A stretch of 21,053 nt of DNA, from positions 1 to 21,053 of the IMG/VR virus record IMGVR_UViG_3300048834_000370; one strand, 5' to 3'. The notes below the pieces were generated by a model. That model worked only from the letters and a program-made list of their open reading frames with translations, did not search any database and was not told where the DNA came from. A program made the position numbers and the translations under genes. How positions within the stretch are numbered: position 1 is the first letter of the stretch; the number at the start of each line of letters is the position of its first letter. The DNA comes from a virus. Of the stretch, positions 7,440 through 13,502 are shown in pieces.

Positions 7440-8026
7440 CACATTCCCGATGCTGGATGAGCTTCGATCGGAACCGGCTGAGTCGTGATATCCATGATGT
7501 CTCCGCCAGCGATCGAGCCGCTGTTGCCACTGTTCATTCCGCTGTAGTCGCCGTACTGGTTTCCGCCAACGATCGACCCGCCCACGTTCGGCTGCGGCGC
7601 TTGAATGTACTGATAGCCCTGCACAGCTGCCGCGCCAATCTCAGCACCAAACACCTGGAACGCCTGATTCGTTGATAGGCCGACATCCCGCTGCGCATTG
7701 ATCCCGGCAATGCCTTGTTTCATCCCGAAATAGCCCAGCCCCACGCTTGTGATAGGCCCTGCCAGCGCACCAATAAGCTGCATAGTGCGGCTGGGGGCTA
7801 TATGGAAGCCTTGGCCTGTGGCGCCTATCTTGTTGCCCAGCGTGATCGCAGCGACGGTGCGCACAGTGGTGTCACCGCCTTGCGCGATTTGCCACAGCGC
7901 GTCCGCATAACTCTTGGCTTCTGCCGCCCGATGCTTGGCAATCTCCGCTTGAGCAGTGTAGGGGTCCATTCCGGTAGCGCATCCAGCCAGAGACAACATT
8001 GCCGCGACCATAAAAATGGTTTTCAT
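7439..8026 (-). CDS. Phage lipoprotein of unknown function in the lysis cassette
   Basis: This 195-aa protein begins MKTIFMVAAMLSLAGCATG, a lipoprotein signal peptide with lipobox LAGC and Cys at residue 16. An Ala-rich helical region follows, then a hydrophobic Gly-rich stretch (LIGALAGPITSVGLGYFG). The C-terminus is rich in Gly, Asn and Ser (repeats like GGSIVGGNQYGDYSG) and ends in a Pro-rich tail. GGAG six bases before the ATG at 8026 decides the start over an upstream ATG at 8038. Attachment to a membrane facing the periplasm is predicted. Its place between transglycosylase and Rz suggests a role in lysis or in altering the lysogen surface (for example exclusion), but I cannot name the family. 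Confidence 0.78.
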   Translation of the reverse strand: MKTIFMVAAMLSLAGCATGMDPYTAQAEIAKHRAAEAKSYADALWQIAQGGDTTVRTVAAITLGNKIGATGQGFHIAPSRTMQLIGALAGPITSVGLGYFGMKQGIAGINAQRDVGLSTNQAFQVFGAEIGAAAVQGYQYIQAPQPNVGGSIVGGNQYGDYSGMNSGNSGSIAGGDIMDITTQPVPIEAHPASGM

Positions 8027-8099
8027 GACGTGCTCCATATGGTTGTGTAGCGCGCTACCCGTTCAGGCCGATTAGGCACCCCAGCACGATGCCCGCGCA

Positions 8100-8696
8100 T
8101 CATTGCGCCACCTCGACGCGTGGCCCCCACGCCGCATAGCGCGGCTGCAGCTCGACCAGGATGCGGCGCGGATAGCCGAGGTTCTCCCGGCAGTGGCTGA
8201 CGTGGCGCCGGGCGCTGCCGCATGCGGCATCAATGCTGGCGCGGCGCTTGTCGGTGGCGTTGCGCGCCTCGGCGTACCAATGCCCCAGCCCGCCGTTGTA
8301 GGCGCGCAGCGCCGCCCACATGCGGTCTCCGTCGTCGCCCAGATTGATGCGCTCCCACAACCAGCGGTCGTAGCCGACCAGGGCACGCATCGCCCATGTC
8401 GGGTTGGTCGGCTGGCAGTCGGTCGCGCTCATACGGTGCAGCTCGCACCACCAGCGTGCGGTCGCGGGCATGAATTGCGCCATGCCTCGGGCACCGACAC
8501 GGCTCACCGCGTGCGGGCGCCATAGTGATTCCTGGTGGATCTGCGCTGCAAATGCGGCAACAGGCGCATTCAGCCCCCACACCAGGCGCGCCTGGCGGGT
8601 CAGGTCAGTGCGATACGGGGTTGCAGCGGCCGGTACCTGGGCGACAGCGCCGCTCGCAAACAACACCCCGCACAGCACGGCAAACAGGCGCACCAT
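8100..8696 (-). CDS. Secreted lytic transglycosylase (SLT domain), phage endolysin
   Basis: This 198-aa muralytic enzyme should cleave the glycan MurNAc-GlcNAc bond. A Sec signal peptide (MVRLFAVLCGVLFASGAVA, cleavage before Q20) is followed by a goose-lysozyme-like SLT fold. The catalytic Glu is E56 in IHQESLWRP, the GARGMAQFMPATA block is at 69-80, and AYNGG is at 132-136. Four cysteines in the mature part (84, 94, 159, 169) could form disulfides, which fits periplasmic action. The ATG at 8696 overlaps the holin stop (TGATG). An exported endolysin means the holin may trigger lysis by depolarisation, as in other phages with secreted endolysins. Confidence 0.92.
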   Translation of the reverse strand: MVRLFAVLCGVLFASGAVAQVPAAATPYRTDLTRQARLVWGLNAPVAAFAAQIHQESLWRPHAVSRVGARGMAQFMPATARWWCELHRMSATDCQPTNPTWAMRALVGYDRWLWERINLGDDGDRMWAALRAYNGGLGHWYAEARNATDKRRASIDAACGSARRHVSHCRENLGYPRRILVELQPRYAAWGPRVEVAQ

Positions 8697-9034
8697 CACG
8701 CCCCCAGCGCCACGCCGATCATCGCGGCGGCGATCAGAATCGCCCGGCGCAACATCGAGGCGGCGAACGCGATCGCCTGCTCGCGCGTGATCGACAGCCC
8801 GCGCCCCGGCGCACCAGGGCTTGCGCACCACGTGATGAAGTGGTCAGGCCGCGCGTAGGGAAACAACCCCCGATCGATCCAGTACGCCATCCAGGCGGCG
8901 CTGGTGATCAGGCTCAGTTTGTAGAGCGATACCGGGAGCTGCTGCGGTGCGAGCAGCGCGACAACAACCGCGAGCACGATCGACACCACCAGCCACAAGG
9001 CCATGCGTGGGGGGCGGATGCGGGTGAAATCCAT
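8696..9034 (-). CDS. Putative holin
   Basis: This 112-aa membrane protein has about three hydrophobic segments: residues 12-28 (LWLVVSIVLAVVVALLA), 38-52 and 93-111 (MLRRAILIAAAMIGVALGA). The linker contains YWIDRGLFPYARPD, which I recognise from putative holins of Mu-like prophages. Holins permeabilise or depolarise the inner membrane at a set time. AGGAG lies 7 bases before the ATG. It is the first gene of the lysis cassette, after a 139-bp gap, so a late promoter probably lies just upstream. Confidence 0.8.
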   Translation of the reverse strand: MDFTRIRPPRMALWLVVSIVLAVVVALLAPQQLPVSLYKLSLITSAAWMAYWIDRGLFPYARPDHFITWCASPGAPGRGLSITREQAIAFAASMLRRAILIAAAMIGVALGA

Positions 9035-9173
9035 GGTTGACTCCTGCGAAGGTCACGTTTTGGGAACATGCTTGCTATGCAGGAGCCATGGTGCCGGGGT
9101 TTGCCCGGCGGCAATAAATGAACTGCTTCAATTACGCGCGGTGAGCGCTATCTGAAACGTGGCGGCGGGGTCT
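9035..9173 (-). other. Intergenic gap before the lysis cassette
   Basis: No gene is visible here. A perfect 6-bp hairpin, GCCGGG-GTTTG-CCCGGC, lies at 9093-9109 with no T-run on the minus strand, so it is not a convincing terminator. A small palindrome TGAACTGCTTCA occurs at 9119-9130. The position, just ahead of the holin, corresponds to the Mu late promoter Plys, but I see no clear -35/-10 pair, as expected if an activator is required. Confidence 0.35.
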
Positions 9174-9785
9174 TCACGATCGATCCCGCATCCATGCACA
9201 CAGAAGAATCAGTAATGCTCCGGCGAACAGCACCAGCCAACCCCACTGCATTTGTACCGACGACATAGCCGCATCGGCCAGGCCCCTGAATGGGTTGCCT
9301 TGTAAATCGGCGTTCATGGATGACTTGACCTTCGAAATTCGAGACTGGATTTCGAAGAACGCGTAGGCGATCACGCCGAACGACAGCCCTCCGGTTACCC
9401 ACAATAGAGTAAAGCGCCTGAAAAGCACCAGTACCGCAGAGCACACCGCAAGACCCAGAACAAACGTACCATCGCCCTGGCCATTGGAGAAATAGTTAAC
9501 GTTCATACCAAACGGCCCGGTCATCAGCGGCATGAATACACCAAGCGCCATCACCGCCGCACCGATCAAGCCAAACAATTGCCGTTTGGAAAAGTCGCTG
9601 AAATTGGCGCTACCCATCTCTATTACGGTGCGCCGCTCCGGCTTTTGGCGCACTCGCCAGGCTGGAGGCAGATCCACGTCGGCTGGCTCGACCTTCGCAT
9701 ACACAATCCCACATCTCGGACACTCGTAATCCGGCGCCTCATCAGACGCCTGGCGGGTGTATTCACACTTCGGGCATGTCGTCAT
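9174..9785 (-). CDS. Zinc-ribbon multi-pass membrane protein (probable moron)
   Basis: This 203-aa protein begins with a zinc ribbon, CPKC at residues 4-7 and CPRC about 19 residues later. A polar linker leads to four hydrophobic segments: FGLIGAAVMALGVFMPL, FVLGLAVCSAVLVLF, LLWVTGGLSFGVIAYAFF and WLVLFAGALLILLCAWM. GGAGG lies 9 bases before the ATG at 9785; another ATG at 9794 sits directly on that GGAGG and is unlikely. Similar zinc-ribbon membrane proteins occur in many proteobacterial chromosomes. The gene is separated by gaps on both sides, which fits a moron expressed in the lysogen. Function unknown. Confidence 0.75.
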   Translation of the reverse strand: MTTCPKCEYTRQASDEAPDYECPRCGIVYAKVEPADVDLPPAWRVRQKPERRTVIEMGSANFSDFSKRQLFGLIGAAVMALGVFMPLMTGPFGMNVNYFSNGQGDGTFVLGLAVCSAVLVLFRRFTLLWVTGGLSFGVIAYAFFEIQSRISKVKSSMNADLQGNPFRGLADAAMSSVQMQWGWLVLFAGALLILLCAWMRDRS

Positions 9786-9852
9786 GTTTCGCATCCTCCC
9801 CAAGATCAACAACCGATAAAGGTAGCCATCCCCTTTGTTTTGCGCGCTCCTG

Positions 9853-10428
9853 TCAGGAAACCTGATCCGGGCGCCATTTCTTGATGAAAGCCGCCACCGC
9901 CTCCGGCCCGCCGGCACTTGCCGCCGCCCACTCATCCCGACGTTGCTGCGCTCCCATCTCGGCCAATGGGGCGAGTTTCTCATGAATCGCCCACCATCGT
10001 TCCCGCTCCGCTTCGTGGTGCTGGTGTAGATCGCTACGCTTCTGACGCTTGCAGATCAGCGCCGCCTCACGATGAATGCGCGCGATATAGCTGGCCTGCT
10101 GCCGGCGGCGGATCGCGCGTGGCTGATGGGCGAGGCGCTGCTCCGCCCGGGTGTTGGCATGGTCCAGTAGCCACTGGATCTGCACTAGAGCTTCGTCAAA
10201 CCGCCCAGCTTGCTGGAGAAACTTGGCCAGGCGAGCGTCCTCGTACAGATCGCCCTGGATCACCTTTGCCTCGTGGAGTAGTGAAATCGCCCGATCCCAG
10301 TCGCCCGCATTCTTGGCCGCCGTCGCCTCCCGGTTAAGGGCCGCATACCGCTCAGCGTCCGCGCTGCGGTGAACCTGAACCTCGGCGGTCAGCGTCAACA
10401 CGGGGCTGTCAAATAGCACCTTTTTCAT
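9853..10428 (-). CDS. Hypothetical protein with TPR-like helices
   Basis: This 191-aa protein is unrecognised. Residues about 24-92 look like two tetratricopeptide-type helical pairs, with NAGDWDRAISLLHEAKVI and then QAGRFDEALVQIQWLL. These repeats usually mediate protein contacts. A basic helical middle (RAIRRRQQASYIARIHRE) and a C-terminal IKKWRPDQVS follow. Its ATG overlaps the repressor stop as ATGA, so it is probably transcribed with the repressor in the lysogen. That would fit a lysogenic-conversion or immunity-associated role, but no function can be stated. Confidence 0.72.
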   Translation of the reverse strand: MKKVLFDSPVLTLTAEVQVHRSADAERYAALNREATAAKNAGDWDRAISLLHEAKVIQGDLYEDARLAKFLQQAGRFDEALVQIQWLLDHANTRAEQRLAHQPRAIRRRQQASYIARIHREAALICKRQKRSDLHQHHEAERERWWAIHEKLAPLAEMGAQQRRDEWAAASAGGPEAVAAFIKKWRPDQVS

Positions 10429-10793
10429 GCCGCCTTGCCTCCCTTCTTCTTCGTCATACAGCAGCCTTCGTATTTCGCGAGCGCGCCAGACGTCGCCTTG
10501 ATGGCCCTCCGGGCATCTGGTGGGCAGTGCCGGTAGTCGTCGAGCAGGGCTTCTTCTTCGCGGGTCAAGGCCGGGGCGACTGGTGCGGCGCCGGCACGTT
10601 GACCAGTGAGGATGTAGAGCACGTCGGCACCTGCCGCCGCAATGGCTGCAAGGTAGGCCGCATCAGGCTGGCGTTCGCCTGCTTCGTAGTTGATCTGCGC
10701 CCGCTTCTGAACGCCGCCTATTTCACCAAAAGCGGACTGACTAAGCCCCAGTCTCTCCCGTTCAGCACGCAAGCGTTGCTCTAAGCTGTCCAT
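10425..10793 (-). CDS. XRE-family repressor (lysogeny regulator)
   Basis: This 122-aa protein has an N-terminal XRE-type HTH (about residues 4-65). RLGLSQSAFGEIGGVQKRAQ comes first, then the sequence NYEAGERQPDAAYLAAI and DVLYILTGQ. A short helical C-terminus ends in a Lys-rich tail. It lacks the LexA/CI peptidase domain, so RecA-stimulated self-cleavage is not expected. It faces the early operon across a 122-bp gap that holds a perfect palindrome in the early promoter, which is the arrangement expected for the lysogeny repressor. Upstream of the ATG there is no good Shine-Dalgarno sequence. Equivalent position to the BcepMu-type repressor. Confidence 0.85.
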   Translation of the reverse strand: MDSLEQRLRAERERLGLSQSAFGEIGGVQKRAQINYEAGERQPDAAYLAAIAAAGADVLYILTGQRAGAAPVAPALTREEEALLDDYRHCPPDARRAIKATSGALAKYEGCCMTKKKGGKAA

Positions 10794-10805
10794 TCGAACA
10801 CCAAC

Positions 10806-10811
10806 AAAATA
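10806..10811 (-). promoter_or_regulatory. Candidate -10 of the repressor promoter
   Basis: TATTTT on the minus strand ends 12 bp before the repressor ATG, which would give a leader of only about 6 nt. Together with the missing Shine-Dalgarno sequence this suggests nearly leaderless translation, as known for lambda cI from PRM. The -35 position falls inside the operator palindrome and is a poor match, so autoregulation is plausible. All of this is inferred from position. Confidence 0.3.
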
Positions 10812-10812
10812 G

Positions 10813-10841
10813 TTGACAGGTGCTCAAACGAGCACCATCAT
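10813..10841 (+). promoter_or_regulatory. Early promoter driving the transposition operon
   Basis: A perfect TTGACA (-35) at 10813-10818 is followed after exactly 17 bp by CATCAT (-10, 4 of 6 matches) at 10836-10841. Transcription would start near 10848, leaving a leader of about 65 nt before the first early gene. The spacer is almost wholly occupied by the palindromic operator, so repressor binding would block RNA polymerase. Confidence 0.6.
10819..10836. promoter_or_regulatory. Repressor operator palindrome
   Basis: GGTGCTCAAACGAGCACC has perfect 7-bp arms around a 4-bp AAAC centre. It fits the binding site of a dimeric XRE repressor, lies 26 bp from the repressor start and covers the spacer of the early promoter. 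The Ner-like protein is the alternative ligand. A second copy was not noticed in this gap. Confidence 0.6.
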
Positions 10842-10915
10842 TCACACACACACAAAACAAAGTGAATTCACAGGCAACACCATCGCCCATGAATGCAACC
10901 CGCGCAGGAGGTCAC

Positions 10916-11110
10916 ATGACCGCCCAATCCTTCAAGTCCCTGCTACGCCGGCAGGGAAAAACCATCCGCCAGTGGGCGGAAGAGCACAACTTCCCGCCCG
11001 GTGCCGTCTATCGCGTGCTCAACGGTGTGGACAAGGCCAACTTCGGCCGCGCCCACGATATCGCCGTTGCCGCAGGCATCAAGCAGTCCGACCAACAGCT
11101 TGCCGCATGA
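10916..11110 (+). CDS. Small Ner/Cro-like DNA-binding protein
   Basis: This 64-aa protein is the first gene of the early operon. It contains one helix-turn-helix domain: FKSLLRRQGKTIRQWAEEHN (residues 5-24) followed by FPPGAVYRVLNGVDKANFG and a third helix with AHDIAVAAGIK. Similar short proteins occupy the Ner position in Mu-like phages, where they shut off repressor and early transcription. A strong ribosome binding site, AGGAGG at 10906-10911, lies four bases before the ATG and decides the start; the longer open frame upstream crosses the promoter. Its role as the lytic-side regulator is inferred by position. Confidence 0.8.
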   Translation: MTAQSFKSLLRRQGKTIRQWAEEHNFPPGAVYRVLNGVDKANFGRAHDIAVAAGIKQSDQQLAA

Positions 11111-11118
11111 GGACCGCC

Positions 11119-11247
11119 ATGTTCATCCGCCTTCATCAAACCACTCGTTACCTCGATGACCTCAACGTCGACTTCATGGAAGCCTTCTGCGAACTCTGGA
11201 CCAACGCCAGCCTTGAAGCGGCGAGCTGCTTCGCCATCGGAGCCTGA
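11119..11247 (+). CDS. 42-aa early protein of unknown function
   Basis: A short frame beginning MFIRLHQTTRYLDDLNVDF ends SCFAIGA. I chose the ATG at 11119 because GAGG lies six bases upstream. An ATG at 11107 that overlaps the previous stop (ATGA) would add four residues. There is no membrane segment or known motif. Its place immediately after the Ner-like gene and good start signals support translation; function unknown. Confidence 0.5.
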   Translation: MFIRLHQTTRYLDDLNVDFMEAFCELWTNASLEAASCFAIGA

Positions 11248-11250
11248 GCC

Positions 11251-11649
11251 ATGGATGCCACCTTTCTCACACAAGACGAAGCCCCCGTCATTGCCGCCTT
11301 GGTCCTCGAAGGCACCCGCGCCAACGGCAAACGCACGATCAGCCCGGCCCACGCCCTGGCCACACTTCAAGGCGTGAAAACTGCCGATACAGCATCTTCG
11401 CAGGCTCGAAGTGCTCCTGCGACATGTCCTCTTCTTCAGGAAGGGTGCCGCCCGCATTCAACAGATCGAAGTTCTCCGCAGCCTGCCGCCAGATCGGTTC
11501 GACTTGCCGGGCAATGTCCGGCTGTGCTTTCAGCAGAGGCAGTAGCACATCCCGCAGCGCGGCCAGCACCCCGGCAGCCCAGTCATCGACTTGCTCGACT
11601 CTGGCACGCAGTTGCGCGACTTCTTCGCGCAGATCAGCTTCGTTCATGA
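11251..11649 (+). CDS. Early ORF, plausible only in its N-terminal part
   Basis: The frame begins MDATFLTQDEAPVIAALVLE and continues with a plausible soluble sequence to about residue 45. From about residue 50 the frame is antisense to a well-supported minus-strand gene and becomes rich in Pro, Ser, Ala and Cys, as expected of a shadow. GGAG lies about eight bases before the ATG. The simplest reading is a short early gene whose original C-terminus was replaced when the opposite-strand gene was inserted. It could also be wholly non-coding beyond that point. Function unknown. Confidence 0.4.
   Translation: MDATFLTQDEAPVIAALVLEGTRANGKRTISPAHALATLQGVKTADTASSQARSAPATCPLLQEGCRPHSTDRSSPQPAARSVRLAGQCPAVLSAEAVAHPAARPAPRQPSHRLARLWHAVARLLRADQLRS
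11339..11647 (-). CDS. Counter-oriented coiled-coil protein inside the early operon
   Basis: This 102-aa frame runs against all neighbours. It has an excellent ribosome binding site (GGAGG six bases before the ATG at 11647) and a well-formed protein. The N-terminal half is a helix or coiled coil (MNEADLREEVAQLRARVEQV, then WAAGVLAALRDVLLPLL) and an acidic hinge LPEEEDMS follows. The last 20 residues (YRQFSRLEVWPGRGPG end) overlap the plus-strand ORF and may be a read-through extension. A TAAAAT -10 lies 33 bp upstream. Transcription from it would oppose early transcription. It may be a moron or a regulator; no family recognised. Confidence 0.6.
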   Translation of the reverse strand: MNEADLREEVAQLRARVEQVDDWAAGVLAALRDVLLPLLKAQPDIARQVEPIWRQAAENFDLLNAGGTLPEEEDMSQEHFEPAKMLYRQFSRLEVWPGRGPG

Positions 11650-11679
11650 CGCCCTCCGGTCACCGTGTTCATGCCTTGC

Positions 11680-11685
11680 ATTTTA
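11680..11685 (-). promoter_or_regulatory. Candidate -10 for the counter-oriented gene
   Basis: TAAAAT on the minus strand matches the -10 consensus at five of six positions. It would start transcription near 11673, leaving about 26 nt of leader including GGAGG. No good -35 is seen 16-18 bp upstream, so an activator or an extended -10 would be needed. Confidence 0.35.
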
Positions 11686-11757
11686 GCCCGGTGAAATTCG
11701 ATTTCGCCGATTCCAAAAGCGCATTTGTTTAGCACCACGTACTTACGAGGATTTCCA

Positions 11758-12225
11758 ATGGCTCAGCGCACTTCGAAGCCCATGCCAACCAGCTTGAGAA
11801 CCGCGTTCGAAATGGACAAGGCGCACGCGCTCAAGCACAAGCGATTGAACGTCGAGCGCCTCTCGGAGCTGCTCGGCACCACCCCCGCGACGCTCTACAA
11901 GTGGATCGAGACCGACAGCATGCCGATCCGGATGCTGATCGCGTGGCAGCACCTGAGCGGCGCCAACAACGTAGTGCGCTACCTCGCCAGCCGCGAGGGC
12001 GCTGTGGTGATCCAGATCCCCACCGGTCGCACGCCCGACGCTGACGACGTGCACATTCTGCAGGCCACGCTCAACGGTGCGATTGGCGCGCTGCTGGATT
12101 TCATCGCGGGGCGCATGGACCGCGACGCGTGCATGGGCAAGCTCTCGACCGGGTTGGAGTCGCTCGCCTGGCATCGCGCCAACATCGAAAAGTCAGACCA
12201 GCCTGAACTGGAGTTCGGCTCGTGA
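11758..12225 (+). CDS. HTH regulatory protein, CII/CP76-like
   Basis: This 155-aa protein has a helix-turn-helix at about residues 33-56 (RLSELLGTTPATLYKWIETD). PIRMLIAWQHLSGANNVVRYLASREG follows. This resembles phage regulatory proteins of the CII/CP76 type, in which an HTH is followed by a conserved helix and a VVIQIP-like strand. The C-terminal half is helical. AGGA lies seven bases before the ATG at 11758, chosen over an upstream ATG at 11725 with no ribosome binding site. It overlaps the next gene by GTGA. It probably controls early or lysogenic transcription; the family match is moderate. Confidence 0.7.
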   Translation: MAQRTSKPMPTSLRTAFEMDKAHALKHKRLNVERLSELLGTTPATLYKWIETDSMPIRMLIAWQHLSGANNVVRYLASREGAVVIQIPTGRTPDADDVHILQATLNGAIGALLDFIAGRMDRDACMGKLSTGLESLAWHRANIEKSDQPELEFGS

Positions 12226-12530
12226 GCGCCAAATACACGAGCACCAGCCAGCAACGGCTGTTGAAACTCATCCTGGTCATGTTCGGCGACATCGTGACCG
12301 GCTACACCCCCGCCCAGCTCATACAGATGACCGGCCATCGTCCGGACGCCATGACCCGCGACCTGGAAAACCTGGTCACCGCCGGCCTGGCCGAACGTGA
12401 CGAGGACGGCCGCTACCGGCTGACCTCACGCCTGCCGCAGCAGGCAGTGAAGGTGCACGCCGCTATCGGCCGTGCCGAGGCACGCCTGGCTGAAACCCGA
12501 TCCGCGATCCACCGCAATAACGACTACTGA
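12222..12530 (+). CDS. Small winged-helix protein
   Basis: This 102-aa protein reads like an IclR/MarR-type winged helix. A first helix (TSTSQQRLLKLILVMFG) is followed by YTPAQLIQMTG and then the recognition-type helix RPDAMTRDLENLVTAGLAER. The wing is DEDGRYRLTS, and a C-terminal helix ends the protein. It starts with GTG overlapping the previous stop (GTGA), with GGAG eight bases upstream. It is probably a DNA-binding protein of the early operon, but its target is unknown. Confidence 0.7.
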   Translation: MSAKYTSTSQQRLLKLILVMFGDIVTGYTPAQLIQMTGHRPDAMTRDLENLVTAGLAERDEDGRYRLTSRLPQQAVKVHAAIGRAEARLAETRSAIHRNNDY

Positions 12531-12538
12531 GGAAGATC

Positions 12539-13489
12539 ATGACAAGAGGACGCAAACCCACCGCCGCAGCCGAACCCGAGATTCTTGACGCAGGTGCCGA
12601 GGCCAGAACAGAACAGGCGCTGGCCACGGTGCGCGAAGCCGAGCAGGCCACGGCGCTGGCCGTCTCGCAGCATGACGCCGCCGTGCGCGCCGTCGCGTTG
12701 CAACTGGGCTATCAGTTACCCGCGGACTGCACCGACCCGGACCTGATCCAGCGCGACATATCGGCGAACATGCGCCGTTCGGTCGAGGCGTGCCTGGAAG
12801 TCGGGCGCGGGCTACGGGTGTTGAAGGAGGCGTGCGAACACGGGCATTTTGTTGCGCGTCTTGATGTACTCGGGATCGACAAGCATGTCGCCTCCCGCTT
12901 CATGCAGTCCGCAACGAAGTTCTCAAAGTTGCCGTCGACGGCAACTTTGAAGGCCATCGGCAACCAGACCAAGCTCTTCGAAATGCTGGTGCTTGACGAC
13001 GATCAGATCGAGGAACTGGAACTGACCGGCCAGACCGGCGAACTCTCCCTCGACGACGTGGCCACCATGTCAGTGAAGGAACTGCGCGCGGCACTGCGCG
13101 AAGCGCGCGCCGATAACAAGGCCGACAAGGAGCTGCTGGCCGAAAAGAACCAACTGCTCGACGCCGAGCGCGCCAAGTCCAAGCGCATCCACGCCGCGCC
13201 ACCCGACCAGGTGCTTGCCGATCTGGCGAAAGAAACCGCCGAGCGTGTCGTCACGGTGGCCAACACGATCGACACTAGCGTGCGCGGCGCCTTTACCGCC
13301 CTTGCGGAGCACTTCGAAGCGCACGGCACCGACAGCCGGGTGCTGATGACCGGGCACGTGGCGCACATCCAGAAGGTGCTCAATGACTTGCGCGAAACCT
13401 TCATGTTGCGCGACTTCGAAGGCGACAGCACACCCGAGTGGATGACGTATCCGGACCACGACGCGCCTGGCGCAGCAACGGCCAACTGA
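12539..13489 (+). CDS. DUF3102-like early protein
   Basis: This 316-aa protein is mostly helical. A coiled coil at about residues 18-50 precedes a region of DUF3102 character: MRRSVEACLEVGRGLRVLKE, HGHFVARLDVLGIDKHVASR and FMQSATKFSKL. TGELSLDDVATMSVKELRAAL and a long charged coiled coil (about 180-225) follow. Similar proteins sit just before the transposase gene in BcepMu-type phages. GAGGA lies five bases before the ATG. No catalytic motif is seen. A perfect 28-bp palindrome lies within the gene at 12923-12950, encoding SKLPSTATLK. Function is not established; DNA or partner binding is a guess. Confidence 0.7.
   Translation: MTRGRKPTAAAEPEILDAGAEARTEQALATVREAEQATALAVSQHDAAVRAVALQLGYQLPADCTDPDLIQRDISANMRRSVEACLEVGRGLRVLKEACEHGHFVARLDVLGIDKHVASRFMQSATKFSKLPSTATLKAIGNQTKLFEMLVLDDDQIEELELTGQTGELSLDDVATMSVKELRAALREARADNKADKELLAEKNQLLDAERAKSKRIHAAPPDQVLADLAKETAERVVTVANTIDTSVRGAFTALAEHFEAHGTDSRVLMTGHVAHIQKVLNDLRETFMLRDFEGDSTPEWMTYPDHDAPGAATAN
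12923..12950. repeat. Perfect 28-bp palindrome inside a coding region
   Basis: The left arm TCAAAGTTGCCGTC (12923-12936) is followed directly by its exact reverse complement (12937-12950) with no spacer; pairing ends at 12922/12951. As RNA it would form a strong hairpin. As DNA it could be a dimer-binding site. It encodes a loop between two helical segments, where sequence constraint may be low. Confidence 0.9.
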
Positions 13490-13502
13490 GCGGGGGCGGA
13501 CC

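Noticed and set aside
8023-8103. 26-codon minus-strand frame between transglycosylase and lipoprotein
   Set aside because: It overlaps both neighbours as a coupled gene would, but the product is Arg-rich with no feature. Another frame there encodes a short hydrophobic piece (GIVLGCLIGLNG) without a start. Neither can be supported.
9093-9109. Hairpin as a terminator before the holin
   Set aside because: Perfect 6-bp stem but no T-run on the minus strand.
10843-10860. CA-rich run as a repeat element
   Set aside because: Only a few CA units in the early leader; too short to call a repeat feature.
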